Shown here: piece by piece, positions 51,141 through 60,234 of the stretch
Position numbering within the stretch: position 1 is the stretch's first letter
Layout of the letters: each line of letters begins with the position of its first letter
Source of the DNA: Gandjariella thermophila
GTDB taxonomy: Bacteria; Actinomycetota; Actinomycetes; Mycobacteriales; Pseudonocardiaceae
Reading direction: 5' to 3'
DNA length: 64,000 nt
Assembly (NCBI RefSeq): GCF_005405885.1
Contig: NZ_BJFL01000003.1
Coordinates: 186,001 to 250,000, forward strand
Made by a program: the position numbers and the translations under genes
Notes under the pieces: model-generated
Told to the model about the DNA's origin: nothing
Database searches by the model: none
What the model saw: the letters and a program-made list of their open reading frames with translations, nothing else

Positions 51141-53765
51141 TCAGTGCACCAACGTGAGCACCGTCTCATCGCGGGCACCGCGGGCGCGCACCGTCCTGGC
51201 CGCCAGCCACGCCTCGAACCGCTCCTCGGACAGCGGCCGCGAGATCAGGTAGCCCTGGGCCACGTCGCAGCCCATGGCCACCAACTGATCGCGGGCGGCG
51301 TCCTCCTCCACTCCCTCGGCCACCACGCTCAGCCCCAGCGAGTGCCCCAGCTCGACGATCGACCGCACCACGGCCATGTCACCCAGGTCGGTGCCCATGC
51401 CGAGGACGAAGCTCTTGTCGATCTTGACCTCGTCCACCGGAAGCTGGCGCAGGTAGGCCAGCGACGAGTAGCCGGTGCCGAAATCATCCACGGCGAGCAC
51501 CACGCCCAGGGCGTGCAGCCGCCGCAGCACCGGCAGCGCGCGGGCCGGGTCGGCCATCACGCCCGACTCGGTGAGTTCGAAGGTGAGCAGCTCGGCCGGC
51601 ACGTCGAAGCGGCGCAGCGCGTCCGCGACCCGGTCCGGGAAGTCCTCGTCCGCGAGGTTGCGCACGGACAGGTTGACCGCGGCAGACATGCGCAGGCCGC
51701 GGTCCAGCCACTCGCGGACCCGGCCGAGCGCCTGCTCCAGCACGAAGGACGTGAGCGCGTCAACCAGCCCGGTGGCCTCGACGGCGGGCACGAACTCGTC
51801 CGGGTCCAACCGGCCGAACTCCGGGTGCCGCCAGCGGACCAGGGCCTCGGCGCCGAGGACCTGCCGGCTGGGCAGGGCCACCTTCGGCTGGTAGTGCACC
51901 CGCACCTGGCCGCTCTCCAGGGCCTGCCGGAACTGGGTGACCAGCTGGAAGCGACGCATGAAGATCTGGCCCATGCTGGGCGCGTATGCCCGCACGGCGT
52001 CACCGCCGGAGCGGGTGGCGCGCACCGCCACGTCCGCGCGCTGCAGCAGCGTGTCGATGTCCGGCGGCCCGTCGGCGGGCTCGACGTCCGCGGCCACGTA
52101 GCCGACCACCGCGCTGGCCTCCACGGTGAGCCGGTCCACCGGGTAGGGCACGGAGAGCCCCACCCGCAGCCGCTCGGCGATCTCGTGCGCCTGCTCCGGT
52201 GTCCTGTCGACCAGCAACGCGGCGAACGAGCCGCCTTCCAGCCGGGCCAGCGGCACGCCGGGGCCGAGCGCCTCGCGCAGCCGCCGGCCGGCGGCGACCA
52301 CCATCCGGTCGCCCCAGGCGTGCCCGAGCGCGTCGCTGACCGTGGACAGCACGTCCAGGTCGACACGCAGTACCACGGCGTCCGGGTGGGTGCGCACCGG
52401 CTCGGCGGCCGCCTCGCGGAACCCCGGCCGGTTGAGCAGGCCGGTCAACGGGTCGTGGTACGCGTCGTGCCGCAGCCTGGCCAGCAGCCTGCGGTTGTCC
52501 ACCGCGGTGGCCAGGTGGCTGGCCAGGGTGCGGAGCAGCTGGATGTCGGCCTTGCCGAAGCCACGCCAGCGGGAGAGCCGGTCGTGCGCCTCGACCGCGC
52601 CGAGCAGTTGGGTGGCCCCACGGAGGGGCACCACCAGCGCCTCGTGCGCGCCACGGCGCAGCAGCGCCTCGCGCACCTCGTCGGTGGCGTCCAGCGCCCG
52701 GAAGTACCGGACGTGGCTGCCGGGTAGCTGCAGCATCGGGTCCTCGCGCATGGTGCGCGGATCGTCGGAGGGCGCGGCCTCCGGCAGCGGCTCGCCGGCC
52801 ACCAGCACGGTCACCCCGGCCTGCGGGTCGGGGCGCATGCGCAGCACCACCCGGTTGGCGTTGAGTTGTTCCCGGATCCGCTCGGCGATCAGCTGCCACT
52901 CGGTGCCGTCCGCTTCGGTCGCGTCCGGCCGGCCGCCGGGGCGGGACGTGTGGTGCTGGCCCGACCTGGCCACCGTCAGGCTGACGTCGCTGAGCGCCTC
53001 CAGGTCGCGCTGCTCGCGCATCAGCCCGGAGTAGGCCCGGTACATCGCGATCAGCCCGGTCATCAGCAGCACCACCAGCGCCCAGCCGCCGGACGTGGTG
53101 ACCACGATCTCGTAGCAGACCAGCCCCACCGAGGCGTTGAGCAGCCCCACCACGCCCACCCGCAGCACCAGCCGCATCGCCCCACCGAGCCGCATCTCCC
53201 GGCCGAGCACGTGCAGCCCGAGGAGCGCGATCAGGGTGCTGACCAGCGGTACGGACAGGGCGCCGAGCAGCGCACCCAGCCACGGCGCCCACCCCCGGCC
53301 AGGACCGTGGTCGATGCCCTTGGCCAGCGCGTAGGCGGTGGACACCTCGATCAGGAAGATGCCCGCGTTGTACAGCGCCTTGTCGAGCACCTTGCGGCCG
53401 AGCATGGTGCCCACCCCGGCCACCACGTGCGCCACCAGCAGCACCGGGAACGGGGCGGCGAGCAGGCCAACGACAAGCGGGATCTCGGTGAACGAAATGG
53501 TCCACGCCACCCCGCCGCGCACGTCCACGTTGATCGCGAGCTGCTCGGCGAGCAGGAAGCCGATCGCCAGCAGCGGGCCGAGCCACAGCATCTCCTGGCT
53601 CAGCCGCGCGGGTAACAACCAGGCGACGATGCCGGCCTCGATGACACCGGCGACCAGCACCCCGACGGCCAGCGCGGTGAACCCGCGGCCGCTCGCAGCT
53701 ACCTGCGCCGCACGCCGGGAGGAGCGCTGTGGGGCTGGGTCTTCCGCACGGCCACGGTCGGACAT
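51141..53765 (-). CDS. Membrane GGDEF-EAL protein with degenerate GGDEF, probable c-di-GMP phosphodiesterase
   Basis: An 874-aa protein. About eight hydrophobic segments lie in the first 245 residues, then a GAF-like segment (near 310-430). The GGDEF domain has HDPLTGLLNR intact but the active loop reads RLEGGSFAALL instead of RxGGDEF, so cyclase activity is probably lost. The C-terminal EAL domain keeps EALVRW, NLSVRN, ELTES, DDFGTGYSSL, KIDKSF and VAEGVE, so it should hydrolyse c-di-GMP. The ATG at 53765 has GGAGGG upstream. It may respond to a ligand through its membrane sensor. Confidence 0.88.
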   Translation of the reverse strand: MSDRGRAEDPAPQRSSRRAAQVAASGRGFTALAVGVLVAGVIEAGIVAWLLPARLSQEMLWLGPLLAIGFLLAEQLAINVDVRGGVAWTISFTEIPLVVGLLAAPFPVLLVAHVVAGVGTMLGRKVLDKALYNAGIFLIEVSTAYALAKGIDHGPGRGWAPWLGALLGALSVPLVSTLIALLGLHVLGREMRLGGAMRLVLRVGVVGLLNASVGLVCYEIVVTTSGGWALVVLLMTGLIAMYRAYSGLMREQRDLEALSDVSLTVARSGQHHTSRPGGRPDATEADGTEWQLIAERIREQLNANRVVLRMRPDPQAGVTVLVAGEPLPEAAPSDDPRTMREDPMLQLPGSHVRYFRALDATDEVREALLRRGAHEALVVPLRGATQLLGAVEAHDRLSRWRGFGKADIQLLRTLASHLATAVDNRRLLARLRHDAYHDPLTGLLNRPGFREAAAEPVRTHPDAVVLRVDLDVLSTVSDALGHAWGDRMVVAAGRRLREALGPGVPLARLEGGSFAALLVDRTPEQAHEIAERLRVGLSVPYPVDRLTVEASAVVGYVAADVEPADGPPDIDTLLQRADVAVRATRSGGDAVRAYAPSMGQIFMRRFQLVTQFRQALESGQVRVHYQPKVALPSRQVLGAEALVRWRHPEFGRLDPDEFVPAVEATGLVDALTSFVLEQALGRVREWLDRGLRMSAAVNLSVRNLADEDFPDRVADALRRFDVPAELLTFELTESGVMADPARALPVLRRLHALGVVLAVDDFGTGYSSLAYLRQLPVDEVKIDKSFVLGMGTDLGDMAVVRSIVELGHSLGLSVVAEGVEEDAARDQLVAMGCDVAQGYLISRPLSEERFEAWLAARTVRARGARDETVLTLVH

Positions 53766-54167
53766 CCACCCTCCTCGTCGGGCTGCGCTGCGGCCCGCTG
53801 CCACCGGGCCGATCGTGGCCGACACGCGGCGGCTTGGCCAGAGGCCGGCTGGCCGTCCCCGTCCGGCGCCGGGGAGCGTCCCCGCGCTTCCGGACCGATC
53901 AGCGACCGACCGTCCTCCGCCGCGCTAATTTACCTCTATCGGGGGACATTCAGGCCGACCGTGGGCCACAGAACAACTCCCGGTAACAAGCATTTCCCGG
54001 CAAATCGGTCAATGAAGCCGATCGGCCCCAGGATCACCGACACGGCGCCGCCCGCGGCAACCTCCCGGCTACCAGTGGTGATCCTCACGCCGCCGAACCG
54101 CCGCCGAGGCGGTGACCATCCGCCCCCGGAGCGGCCCGGCATGTCGCAGTCCGGAACACGGGAGGTA
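53766..54167. other. Spacer between the GGDEF-EAL gene and the SOS-type promoter
   Basis: About 400 bases with no convincing gene. The part near 53930-54020 is less GC-rich. An AGGATCACC/GGTGATCCT inverted repeat (54030-54038 and 54077-54085) encloses 38 bases. A weak -10 TAAATT (complement of 53937-53942) may serve the GGDEF-EAL gene. Confidence 0.4.
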
Positions 54168-54183
54168 TCGAACGTGTGTTCGA
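54168..54183 (+). promoter_or_regulatory. LexA (SOS) box
   Basis: TCGAACGTGTGTTCGA is a perfect palindrome and an exact match to the actinobacterial SOS-box core TCGAAC-N4-GTTCGA. It covers the -35 and spacer region of the promoter whose -10 (TATGGT) is at 54191-54196, so bound LexA would block the polymerase. Confidence 0.8.
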
Positions 54184-54190
54184 GATGTGC

Positions 54191-54196
54191 TATGGT
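54191..54196 (+). promoter_or_regulatory. -10 element of the predicted SOS promoter
   Basis: TATGGT fits TAnnnT and lies seven bases after the LexA box. Transcription would start near 54203. Confidence 0.55.
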
Positions 54197-54200
54197 GGAG

Positions 54201-54250
54201 GAGAAGGCCGGCACGCCAGGGAGAGGAAGCTCTGGCGCGTCGGCCTTCTC
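54201..54250 (+). other. 19-bp stem-loop in the mRNA leader of the PRPP synthetase gene
   Basis: Arms 54201-54219 and 54232-54250 pair over 19 positions with two non-Watson-Crick positions (one G-T, one A-C) and a 12-base loop. It sits exactly at the predicted 5' end of the transcript, 50 bases before the start codon. There is no T-tract. It could stabilise the mRNA, attenuate it, or be the core of a small RNA. Confidence 0.75.
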
Positions 54251-54300
54251 GTCGCCGGCCTCGCTACCGCCGGCCGACTCGAGGCGAACGGGGGCGAGGA

Positions 54301-55245
54301 GTGCGAGAGATCGCGGTGTTCAGCGGCAGCGCGCACCCCGACCTGGCCGCCGAGATCTGCGCCCACCTCGGGGTGGCGCTGCAACCGGTACGGCTACAGC
54401 GGTTCGCCAATGACTGCCTCGAGGTGCAGCTCGCGGCGAACTGCCGGGAGCGGGACGTGTTCCTGATCCAGCCGCTGGTGCGGCCGGTGCAGGAGCACCT
54501 GGTCGAGTTGCTGCTCATGCTGGACGCCGCCCGGGGTGCCTCGGCCGCGCGCACCACCGTGGTGATGCCGCACTACGCGTACGCCCGCTCGGACAAGAAG
54601 GACGCGCCGCGGATCTCCATCGGCGGCCGGCTGGTGGCTGACCTGCTGGTCACCGCGGGCGCCAGCCGGGTGCTCGCGATGACCCTGCACTCGCCACAGG
54701 TGCACGGCTTCTTCAGCGTCCCGGTGGACCACCTGCACGCGCTGCGCGAGCTGGCCGGCCACTTCCGCCAGTACGACCTGTCCAACACCACGGTGGTGGC
54801 ACCCGATCTCGGCTACGCCAAGCCGGCCGCGGCCTTCGCCCGGCTGCTCGGCGTTCCGGTGGCCGCCGGCGCCAAGCAGCGCTTTCCGGACGACCGGGTG
54901 GAGATCAGCTCCGTGATCGGCGACGTGGCCGACCGCGACGTGATCATCATTGACGACGAGATCGCCAGGGGCAGCACCGTGATCGAACTGCTGGCCCGGC
55001 TGCGCGAGTCCGGCGTCCGTTCCGCCCGGGTGGCCTGCACCCACGGGCTGTTCGCCGGCGGGGCGCTGCGGCGGATCAGCGACCAGCCGGAGGTGCTGGA
55101 GATCGTCTGCACCAACACGGTGCCCATTCCGCCCGAGGAGCGCGTGCCCGAACTGCACGTGCTGTCCATCGCCCCCGCGCTCGCCGAGGCGGTCCGGCGG
55201 ATCCACTACGGCGAGTCGGTCAGCGCCCTCTTCGACACCGTGTGA
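54301..55245 (+). CDS. Ribose-phosphate pyrophosphokinase homologue, probably SOS-controlled
   Basis: PRPP synthetase family, 314 aa: ATP + ribose 5-phosphate to PRPP + AMP. Family blocks are HYAYARSDKKDAPRISIGGR (ATP site), TLHSPQVHGFFSVPVDHL with the catalytic-type His130, and the PRPP loop IIIDDEIARGST (residues 215-226). The loop keeps two aspartates but replaces the usual D-T-G-G-T with ARGST, and the N-terminal RFxDGE motif is RFANDC, so it is a divergent paralogue. It starts from GTG at 54301; the ribosome-binding site is weak (GGGGG 8 bases away). It stands alone, without glmU. Confidence 0.82.
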   Translation: MREIAVFSGSAHPDLAAEICAHLGVALQPVRLQRFANDCLEVQLAANCRERDVFLIQPLVRPVQEHLVELLLMLDAARGASAARTTVVMPHYAYARSDKKDAPRISIGGRLVADLLVTAGASRVLAMTLHSPQVHGFFSVPVDHLHALRELAGHFRQYDLSNTTVVAPDLGYAKPAAAFARLLGVPVAAGAKQRFPDDRVEISSVIGDVADRDVIIIDDEIARGSTVIELLARLRESGVRSARVACTHGLFAGGALRRISDQPEVLEIVCTNTVPIPPEERVPELHVLSIAPALAEAVRRIHYGESVSALFDTV

Positions 55246-55276
55246 CCTGGCACCCGGAAGGCCACACAATGGCCCG

Positions 55277-55696
55277 GTGAGCTACCGGGAGCGCGCCATC
55301 GCCGTGCCCGGTGCCGTGCTGTGGGAACGGTTCGTCGGGCCGGCGCCCGCGCGGACCCGGATCCTGCCCGACGGTTGCCTGGATCTGCTGTGGGACGGCC
55401 GCCGGCTGTTCGTCGCGGGCCCGGACTCGGCGGCCCGCTGGCATGGCAGCCCGGCGGGCGCGCGCTATGTCGGGTTGCGGTTCTCCGGCGGGCTGGGACC
55501 GGCGCTGCTGGGCGTGCCGGCGGACGAGGTGCGCGACCAGAGTCCGGACCTCGACGCGCTCTGGCCGGCCGGCGCGGTCCGCGGGCTGACCGAGCGGGTC
55601 GCCGAGGATCCGGTCGGCGCACTGCGGGCGTGGGCCGTCGAGAGCCTCGAGTCCCGCCGCGGCCGGATGCCCGAAACGCGGTCGACCCGCCGCTGA
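55277..55696 (+). pseudogene. AraC-family regulator fragment (sensor domain only)
   Basis: 139 aa matching the N-terminal DUF6597-type domain found before AraC helix-turn-helix regions: RTRILPDGCLDLLWDGRRLF, VAGPDSAARWHGSPAGARYV and LLGVPADEVRDQSPDLDALW. Full regulators run to about 240-280 aa, but here the frame stops before any helix-turn-helix, and the next gene begins 18 bases later. It may be a truncated remnant or a free-standing ligand-binding protein. It starts from GTG. Confidence 0.65.
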
Positions 55697-55714
55697 TCGA
55701 CATAGGCTTCTGCC

Positions 55715-56815
55715 ATGGAGTTTCGGGACGGTCGGTACCGCCTGCTTGCCGGGGAACCGGCCAGGGACGGCCACGGGGTGTGGGCCACCGTCGCGGGCGA
55801 GGCGGCCTCCGCGCCGTACAGCGGCGCGCAGCAGGAGGCGTACGAGCGCTCCGCGGCGACGGCCTTCCTGACCGCACCGTTCGTGCGGCTGATCGGCGAG
55901 CGCGGCCGGCGGCGGATCGTCGTCGGCCAGGTCTACGTCGCCGTGGGGGCCGGGGAAGAAACCGCGGTCAGCCTGGCGTTGCCAGCGGCCTGGTCGGAAA
56001 TCGGTGGCTGGCACCAGGAGCCCGATCCGCCCGGTCATGCCGACGACGCTCTGCTCGCCACCCTCTCCGAACCCGCCCACCCCGTCCCCGAGGACGCCCG
56101 GTCCGCGGCCGCGACCATCGCGAAGGCCCTCGCCGAGGCGTCGCACAACGAGGTGTACCGGCTCCGCGGGCTCCGCTACGAGATGGAGCGGCAGATCGCC
56201 GATCTGCTCGCCCACCGGCGGAACACCGCACTCCGCCCGCTGCTCGCGGAACTCGTCGAGCTGTCGATTGCCATCGGACGGGCCCGCGACCAGGCACGCG
56301 AGGCCATCCGGGAAGGTCTGTGGGTCTGGCTATGGGACCCCGACACCTACCACCGCAACCGCACCGAGCCGCGCCCCTCGCCGGATGCCCCGACGTGGGC
56401 GTCGCAACACCGCGCAGCCGTGCGGCACTGCGAGGCTCTGGACGAGCAACTGGCCGAGGAGGCGGCGCGACTGCACGACCTTCTGAGCAGCATGTCCACC
56501 TTCGCCGTGGCGCAGGACGGCGAGGCGCAGCAACGGTTCAACCTGATCGCCGCCGTCGCCGCGGCGGGGCTCGGGCTTCCCGCGCTGATCCTCTCCCTGT
56601 ATGGGGCGGACTCCGTGCTTCCCCTCGACTCGTTCGACCACGCCTGGCGGGCGCTGCTGCCCATCGCGGTCGCCACGCTGGTCGCCGCCGTGGTGGCGCT
56701 GCGCCGGATGCCGGGCCGGGCGGCGCGCCCACGCCACTACGCGCTGGCCGGCATGCTGGTCGCGGCCCTGGTCACGATGCTGCTCCTCGCCGGAGCGCTC
56801 GCCCCGGGGCGGTAG
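55715..56815 (+). CDS. Uncharacterised CorA-like membrane protein
   Basis: A 366-aa protein. It has an N-terminal soluble part of about 250 residues with long charged helices (NEVYRLRGLRYEMERQIADL; EALDEQLAEEAARLHDLLSS), then three hydrophobic segments (about 280-297, 313-331, 341-362). The layout, and the segment LGLPALILSLYGA where CorA has its YGMN motif, recall CorA metal channels. The GMN is absent, so transport is doubtful. Family not certain. Confidence 0.55.
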   Translation: MEFRDGRYRLLAGEPARDGHGVWATVAGEAASAPYSGAQQEAYERSAATAFLTAPFVRLIGERGRRRIVVGQVYVAVGAGEETAVSLALPAAWSEIGGWHQEPDPPGHADDALLATLSEPAHPVPEDARSAAATIAKALAEASHNEVYRLRGLRYEMERQIADLLAHRRNTALRPLLAELVELSIAIGRARDQAREAIREGLWVWLWDPDTYHRNRTEPRPSPDAPTWASQHRAAVRHCEALDEQLAEEAARLHDLLSSMSTFAVAQDGEAQQRFNLIAAVAAAGLGLPALILSLYGADSVLPLDSFDHAWRALLPIAVATLVAAVVALRRMPGRAARPRHYALAGMLVAALVTMLLLAGALAPGR

Positions 56816-57026
56816 CCGCTCAGCGCAGGTTGATCAGGACCATGCCGGCGACCATGGGAAACCCGCCGCTCCAAACACTGCGCGCCGTAAGCGCATGACG
56901 TTGCGAAACGCTCTGGACTTCGCGGTCGAGAAGGACACCCGTAGCCACCCGGGGACGGCCGGACATCACCGGACACAACAAGATCGGCCCCTGGCCTGTT
57001 GTCCCAGGTCAGGGGCCGGCTCATAC
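56816..57026. other. Spacer before tRNA-Tyr
   Basis: Non-coding; it contains the terminator hairpin at 56985-57018. Nothing else recognised. Confidence 0.5.
56985..57018 (-). terminator. Terminator after tRNA-Tyr
   Basis: A 14-bp stem CGGCCCCTGGCCTG / CAGGTCAGGGGCCG (56985-56998 and 57005-57018) with one G-T pair, followed on the minus strand by a T-containing stretch ATCTTGTTGTG. It lies eight bases beyond the tRNA. Confidence 0.75.
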
Positions 57027-57111
57027 TGGTGGCAGGTGTTGGATTCGAACCAACGTAGGCAAAGCCGACGGTTTTACAGACCGCTCCCTTTGGCCGCTCG
57101 GGCAACCTGCC
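57027..57111 (-). tRNA. tRNA-Tyr (GTA)
   Basis: 85 bases with encoded CCA. The acceptor GGCAGGT pairs with ACCTGCC, the anticodon loop CTGTAAA gives GTA, and the extended variable arm is typical of tRNA-Tyr. It stands alone in the minus orientation. Confidence 0.95.
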
Positions 57112-57229
57112 GGTAGCGCCCCTCAACGAGGCGCACCGAAAGGATACATAACCGCGTCACGGCGGCCGCAACGGGATACCCGGGTAGCATTCGTGGGTCT
57201 TCCGAACAGTGAAGGTGGAGGTGCGAGGC

Positions 57230-57721
57230 GTGGCGGACGCGTCGTTCGACGTCGTGAGCAAGGTCGACCGGCAAGAGGTGGACAACGCGGTCAACCAGGC
57301 GGCCAAGGAGCTGTCCACCCGCTTCGACTTCCGCGGCACCGGCGCCAAGGTGAGCTGGTCGGGTCAGGAGACCGTGACCATCGAGGCGGAGACCGAGGAG
57401 CGCTGCAAGGCGGCGATCGAGGTCTTCAAGGAGAAGCTGATCCGGCGCGGCATCTCGCTGAAGGCCCTGGAGGTCGGCGAGCCCGCGGCCTCCGGCAAGA
57501 TCTACAAGGTCACCAGCCGCATCCTGCAGGGCATCGAGTCGGACAAGGCCAAGCAGATCGCCAAGACCATCCGAGACGAGGGCCCCAAGGGCGTGCAGGC
57601 CCAGGTGCAGGGCGACCAGCTCCGGGTCACCGGCAAGAAGAAGGACGACCTGCAACGGGTCATCGCCCTGCTGAAGGAGAAGGACTTCGGCATCGCCCTC
57701 CAGTACACCAACTACCGCTGA
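57230..57721 (+). CDS. yajQ: YajQ family nucleotide-binding protein
   Basis: 163 aa, two tandem ferredoxin-like domains. It starts [20 protein letters not shown] and continues [15 protein letters not shown], ending [11 protein letters not shown]; all are family hallmarks. Some YajQ proteins bind c-di-GMP or RNA. I chose GTG 57230 over 57209 because it matches the family start and has GGAGG eight bases upstream. A TAGCAT -10 lies at 57185-57190. Confidence 0.93.
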   Translation: MADASFDVVSKVDRQEVDNAVNQAAKELSTRFDFRGTGAKVSWSGQETVTIEAETEERCKAAIEVFKEKLIRRGISLKALEVGEPAASGKIYKVTSRILQGIESDKAKQIAKTIRDEGPKGVQAQVQGDQLRVTGKKKDDLQRVIALLKEKDFGIALQYTNYR

Positions 57722-57955
57722 CGCCACGCCACACGTTGCGCCGCGCGCACACGTCGCGATGTCAGCCGTGCGAGCCAGATCACCACGGGCGGTGATCCCC
57801 TCGGCACTCTGCCGCTCGCTGCGTCGGTTGCCGGATGCGCGGCGGCCGACCGGTGGCATGTCGCTCACCAGCGGCTTCACGGCCCGACCTCGGCCGGCGG
57901 CGCAGTCTGTACGCTGCCGGCGTTTACGTTCGACCACCGCATCAGGGGGAGCGGG
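57722..57955. other. Spacer before rmlA
   Basis: 234 bases, no gene recognised. AGGGGGAGCGGG precedes the rmlA start and serves as its ribosome-binding site. Confidence 0.4.
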
Positions 57956-58837
57956 ATGAAGGGGATCGTCCTCGCCGGAGGCAGCGGCACGCGGCTGCAC
58001 CCGATCACGCAGGCCGTGTCCAAGCAGCTACTGCCGGTGTACGACAAGCCGATGGTGTACTACCCGCTCTCGGTGCTCATGCTCGCCGGCATCCGGGAGA
58101 TCCTGGTCATCTCCACCCCGAGCGACCTGCCGATCTTCCGCCGGCTGCTGGGCGACGGCTCGCACCTCGGGCTGCGCATCGACTATGCGGAACAGGCGCA
58201 GCCCAACGGCCTGGCCGAGGCGTTCCTCATCGGCGCCGACTTCATCGCGGACGACAACGTGGCCCTGGTGCTGGGCGACAACATCTTCTACGGCCAGGGC
58301 TTCTCCCGGCTGCTGCAGCAGCAGGTGGCCACGCTGGACGGGTGCGTGCTGTTCGGCTACCCGGTGAAGGACCCCCAGCGGTACGGGGTCGGCGAGGTGG
58401 ATGACGAGGGCCGGCTACTGTCGATCGAGGAGAAGCCCCAGCACCCGCGGTCCAACCGGGCGATCACCGGGCTGTACTTCTACGACAACGAGGTGGTCCG
58501 GATCGCGCGCGGGTTGACGCCCTCACCGCGCGGCGAGTTGGAGATCACCGACGTGAACCTGGCCTACCTGCGGCAGGGTCGGGCCCGGCTGGTCGACCTC
58601 GGCCGCGGATTCGCCTGGCTGGACACCGGTACCCACGACTCGCTGCTGGAAGCGGCTCAGTTCGTGCAGGTGCTGGAGCACCGCCAGGGGGTGCGCATCG
58701 CCTGCCTCGAGGAGATCGCACTGCGAATGGGGTTCATCGACGCGGAGGCCTGCTACGCGCTCGGCGCGAAGCTCGAGAAGTCCGGGTACGGCCAGTACGT
58801 CATGGACGTCGCCCGGTCCGCCGGCGCCAGCGGCTGA
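57956..58837 (+). CDS. rmlA: Glucose-1-phosphate thymidylyltransferase
   Basis: Makes dTDP-glucose, the first step to dTDP-L-rhamnose and other deoxysugars. It is 293 aa with the nucleotidyltransferase signature [50 protein letters not shown] and [10 protein letters not shown]. No other rml genes are adjacent. Confidence 0.95.
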   Translation: MKGIVLAGGSGTRLHPITQAVSKQLLPVYDKPMVYYPLSVLMLAGIREILVISTPSDLPIFRRLLGDGSHLGLRIDYAEQAQPNGLAEAFLIGADFIADDNVALVLGDNIFYGQGFSRLLQQQVATLDGCVLFGYPVKDPQRYGVGEVDDEGRLLSIEEKPQHPRSNRAITGLYFYDNEVVRIARGLTPSPRGELEITDVNLAYLRQGRARLVDLGRGFAWLDTGTHDSLLEAAQFVQVLEHRQGVRIACLEEIALRMGFIDAEACYALGAKLEKSGYGQYVMDVARSAGASG

Positions 58838-58861
58838 GCGCGGCCGAGCGTGGCGGCCGGC

Positions 58862-59728
58862 TCACCAGGGCCGGCCGGCCAGCTGCTCGAGCCGCCTGAT
58901 CCGGTCGGCGATCGGCGGGTGGGTGGAGAACAGCCGGGAGAGCTGCTCACCGGGCCGGAACGGGTTGGCGATCATCAGGTGCGCCTGGGAGACCAGCGCC
59001 GGTTCCGGGGCCAGCGGCGCGGCCCGGGTGCCCGCCTCCAGCTTGCGCAGCGCCGAGGCGAGCGCCAGCGGGTCGTTGGTCAGCCGGGCGCCGGACTCGT
59101 CGGCCTGGTACTCGCGGGACCGGCTGACCGCCATCTGGATGATGCCGGCGGCGATCGGGCCGACGATCGCGATCAGCAGCAGGGCGAGCGGGTTCGGCCG
59201 CTCGTCGTCGCCACCGCCGAAGAACAGCCCGGCGAACATCGCCAGGTTCGCCAGCATGGTGACCACGCTGGCCAGCGCGCCGGCCACGCAGGAGGTGAGG
59301 ATGTCCCGGTTGTATACGTGGGACAGCTCGTGGCCCAGCACGGCGCGCAACTCGCGCTCGTTGAGCAGCTCCAGGATGCCGGTGGTGCAGCACACCGCGG
59401 CGTTGCGCGGGTTGCGGCCGGTGGCGAACGCGTTGGGCGCCTGGGTGGGGCTGACGTACAGCCGCGGCATGGGTTGCCGCGCCGAGGTGGCCAGCTCCTG
59501 CACGATCCGGTACATGGCCGGCTGCTCGGCCTGTGACACCGGCCGCGCGTGCATCGCGCGAAGCGCCAGCTTGTCCGAGTTGTAGTAGGTGTACACGTTG
59601 ATCCCCAGCGCCACGGCCAGCCCGATGAACAGCGCGCCCCGCCCGAAGAAGGAGCTGATCACCAGGATCAGGGCGCTCATCGCGCCGAGCAGCAACGCGG
59701 TCTTCAGCCCGTTGTAGTGCCTGTGCAC
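58862..59728 (-). CDS. htpX: Membrane zinc metalloprotease HtpX
   Basis: Membrane-protein quality control peptidase, 288 aa. The zinc motif GHELSHVYN (HExxH) and the third ligand in EYQADESGA are intact, with two membrane segments at the N-terminus and two in the middle. GTG 59728 is chosen because it matches the family start ([20 protein letters not shown]) with GGAGG upstream; the frame extends to 59896. It follows nuoI by five bases, so it may share its transcript. Confidence 0.92.
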   Translation of the reverse strand: MHRHYNGLKTALLLGAMSALILVISSFFGRGALFIGLAVALGINVYTYYNSDKLALRAMHARPVSQAEQPAMYRIVQELATSARQPMPRLYVSPTQAPNAFATGRNPRNAAVCCTTGILELLNERELRAVLGHELSHVYNRDILTSCVAGALASVVTMLANLAMFAGLFFGGGDDERPNPLALLLIAIVGPIAAGIIQMAVSRSREYQADESGARLTNDPLALASALRKLEAGTRAAPLAPEPALVSQAHLMIANPFRPGEQLSRLFSTHPPIADRIRRLEQLAGRPW

Positions 59729-59733
59729 CGTAG

Positions 59734-60234
59734 TCAGCCTCCGGCTCGTCGCTCCCCATCGGGAAACGCTCCTGGCCGGCGCGAGGTTCCGGCGCCGCGC
59801 CCGGGTGGGCGACCCGGCCGGGCGCCGCCGCCCAGCTCGGGCGCGGGCTCCGCGGCCGGATCCAGTGGTGGCGGCGGCGGCACGTCGTCGACCCACTCGC
59901 CGAGCCGGCCCCGCTCGTGCACCAGTTCGGCCACGGCCCCGTTCCCCGAGGGACTACCCGTTCCGGGATAACCGAACTCGGGCGCCCAGTGCAACGCGTC
60001 GAACGGGCACACCTCGATGCAGATCCCGCAGTACAGGCACTGCCCGTAGTCGATCGCGAAGCGGTCCAGCACGTTGCGCTGCCTCGGTCGCCCGCCGCCG
60101 CTGTCGTCGGTCTCGGTGTGCGAGGTGATGTGGATGCACCAGTCGGGGCACTCGCGGGCGCACAGCATGCAGACCGTGCAGTTCGCCTCCAGAAGCGCGA
60201 TGACGCCGCGTGACCGGGGCGGCGGGGCGGTCAT
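59734..60234 (-). CDS. nuoI: NuoI-like 4Fe-4S ferredoxin subunit
   Basis: 166 aa. Two complete cluster motifs: C19-x2-C22-x2-C25-x3-C29-P and C66-x2-C69-x2-C72-x3-C76-P, each binding a [4Fe-4S] cluster as in complex I subunit I. The C-terminal 70 residues are Pro/Gly/Arg-rich and disordered. The ATG overlaps the stop of a 13-codon ORF and has GGAGG eight bases upstream. No nuoH or nuoD is present nearby. Confidence 0.85.
   Translation of the reverse strand: MTAPPPRSRGVIALLEANCTVCMLCARECPDWCIHITSHTETDDSGGGRPRQRNVLDRFAIDYGQCLYCGICIEVCPFDALHWAPEFGYPGTGSPSGNGAVAELVHERGRLGEWVDDVPPPPPLDPAAEPAPELGGGARPGRPPGRGAGTSRRPGAFPDGERRAGG

Noticed and set aside
54112-54300. 63-codon N-terminal extension of the PRPP synthetase homologue
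   Set aside because: It would be translated across the LexA box, the -10 and the leader hairpin, and the extra sequence is Arg-rich with no family match.
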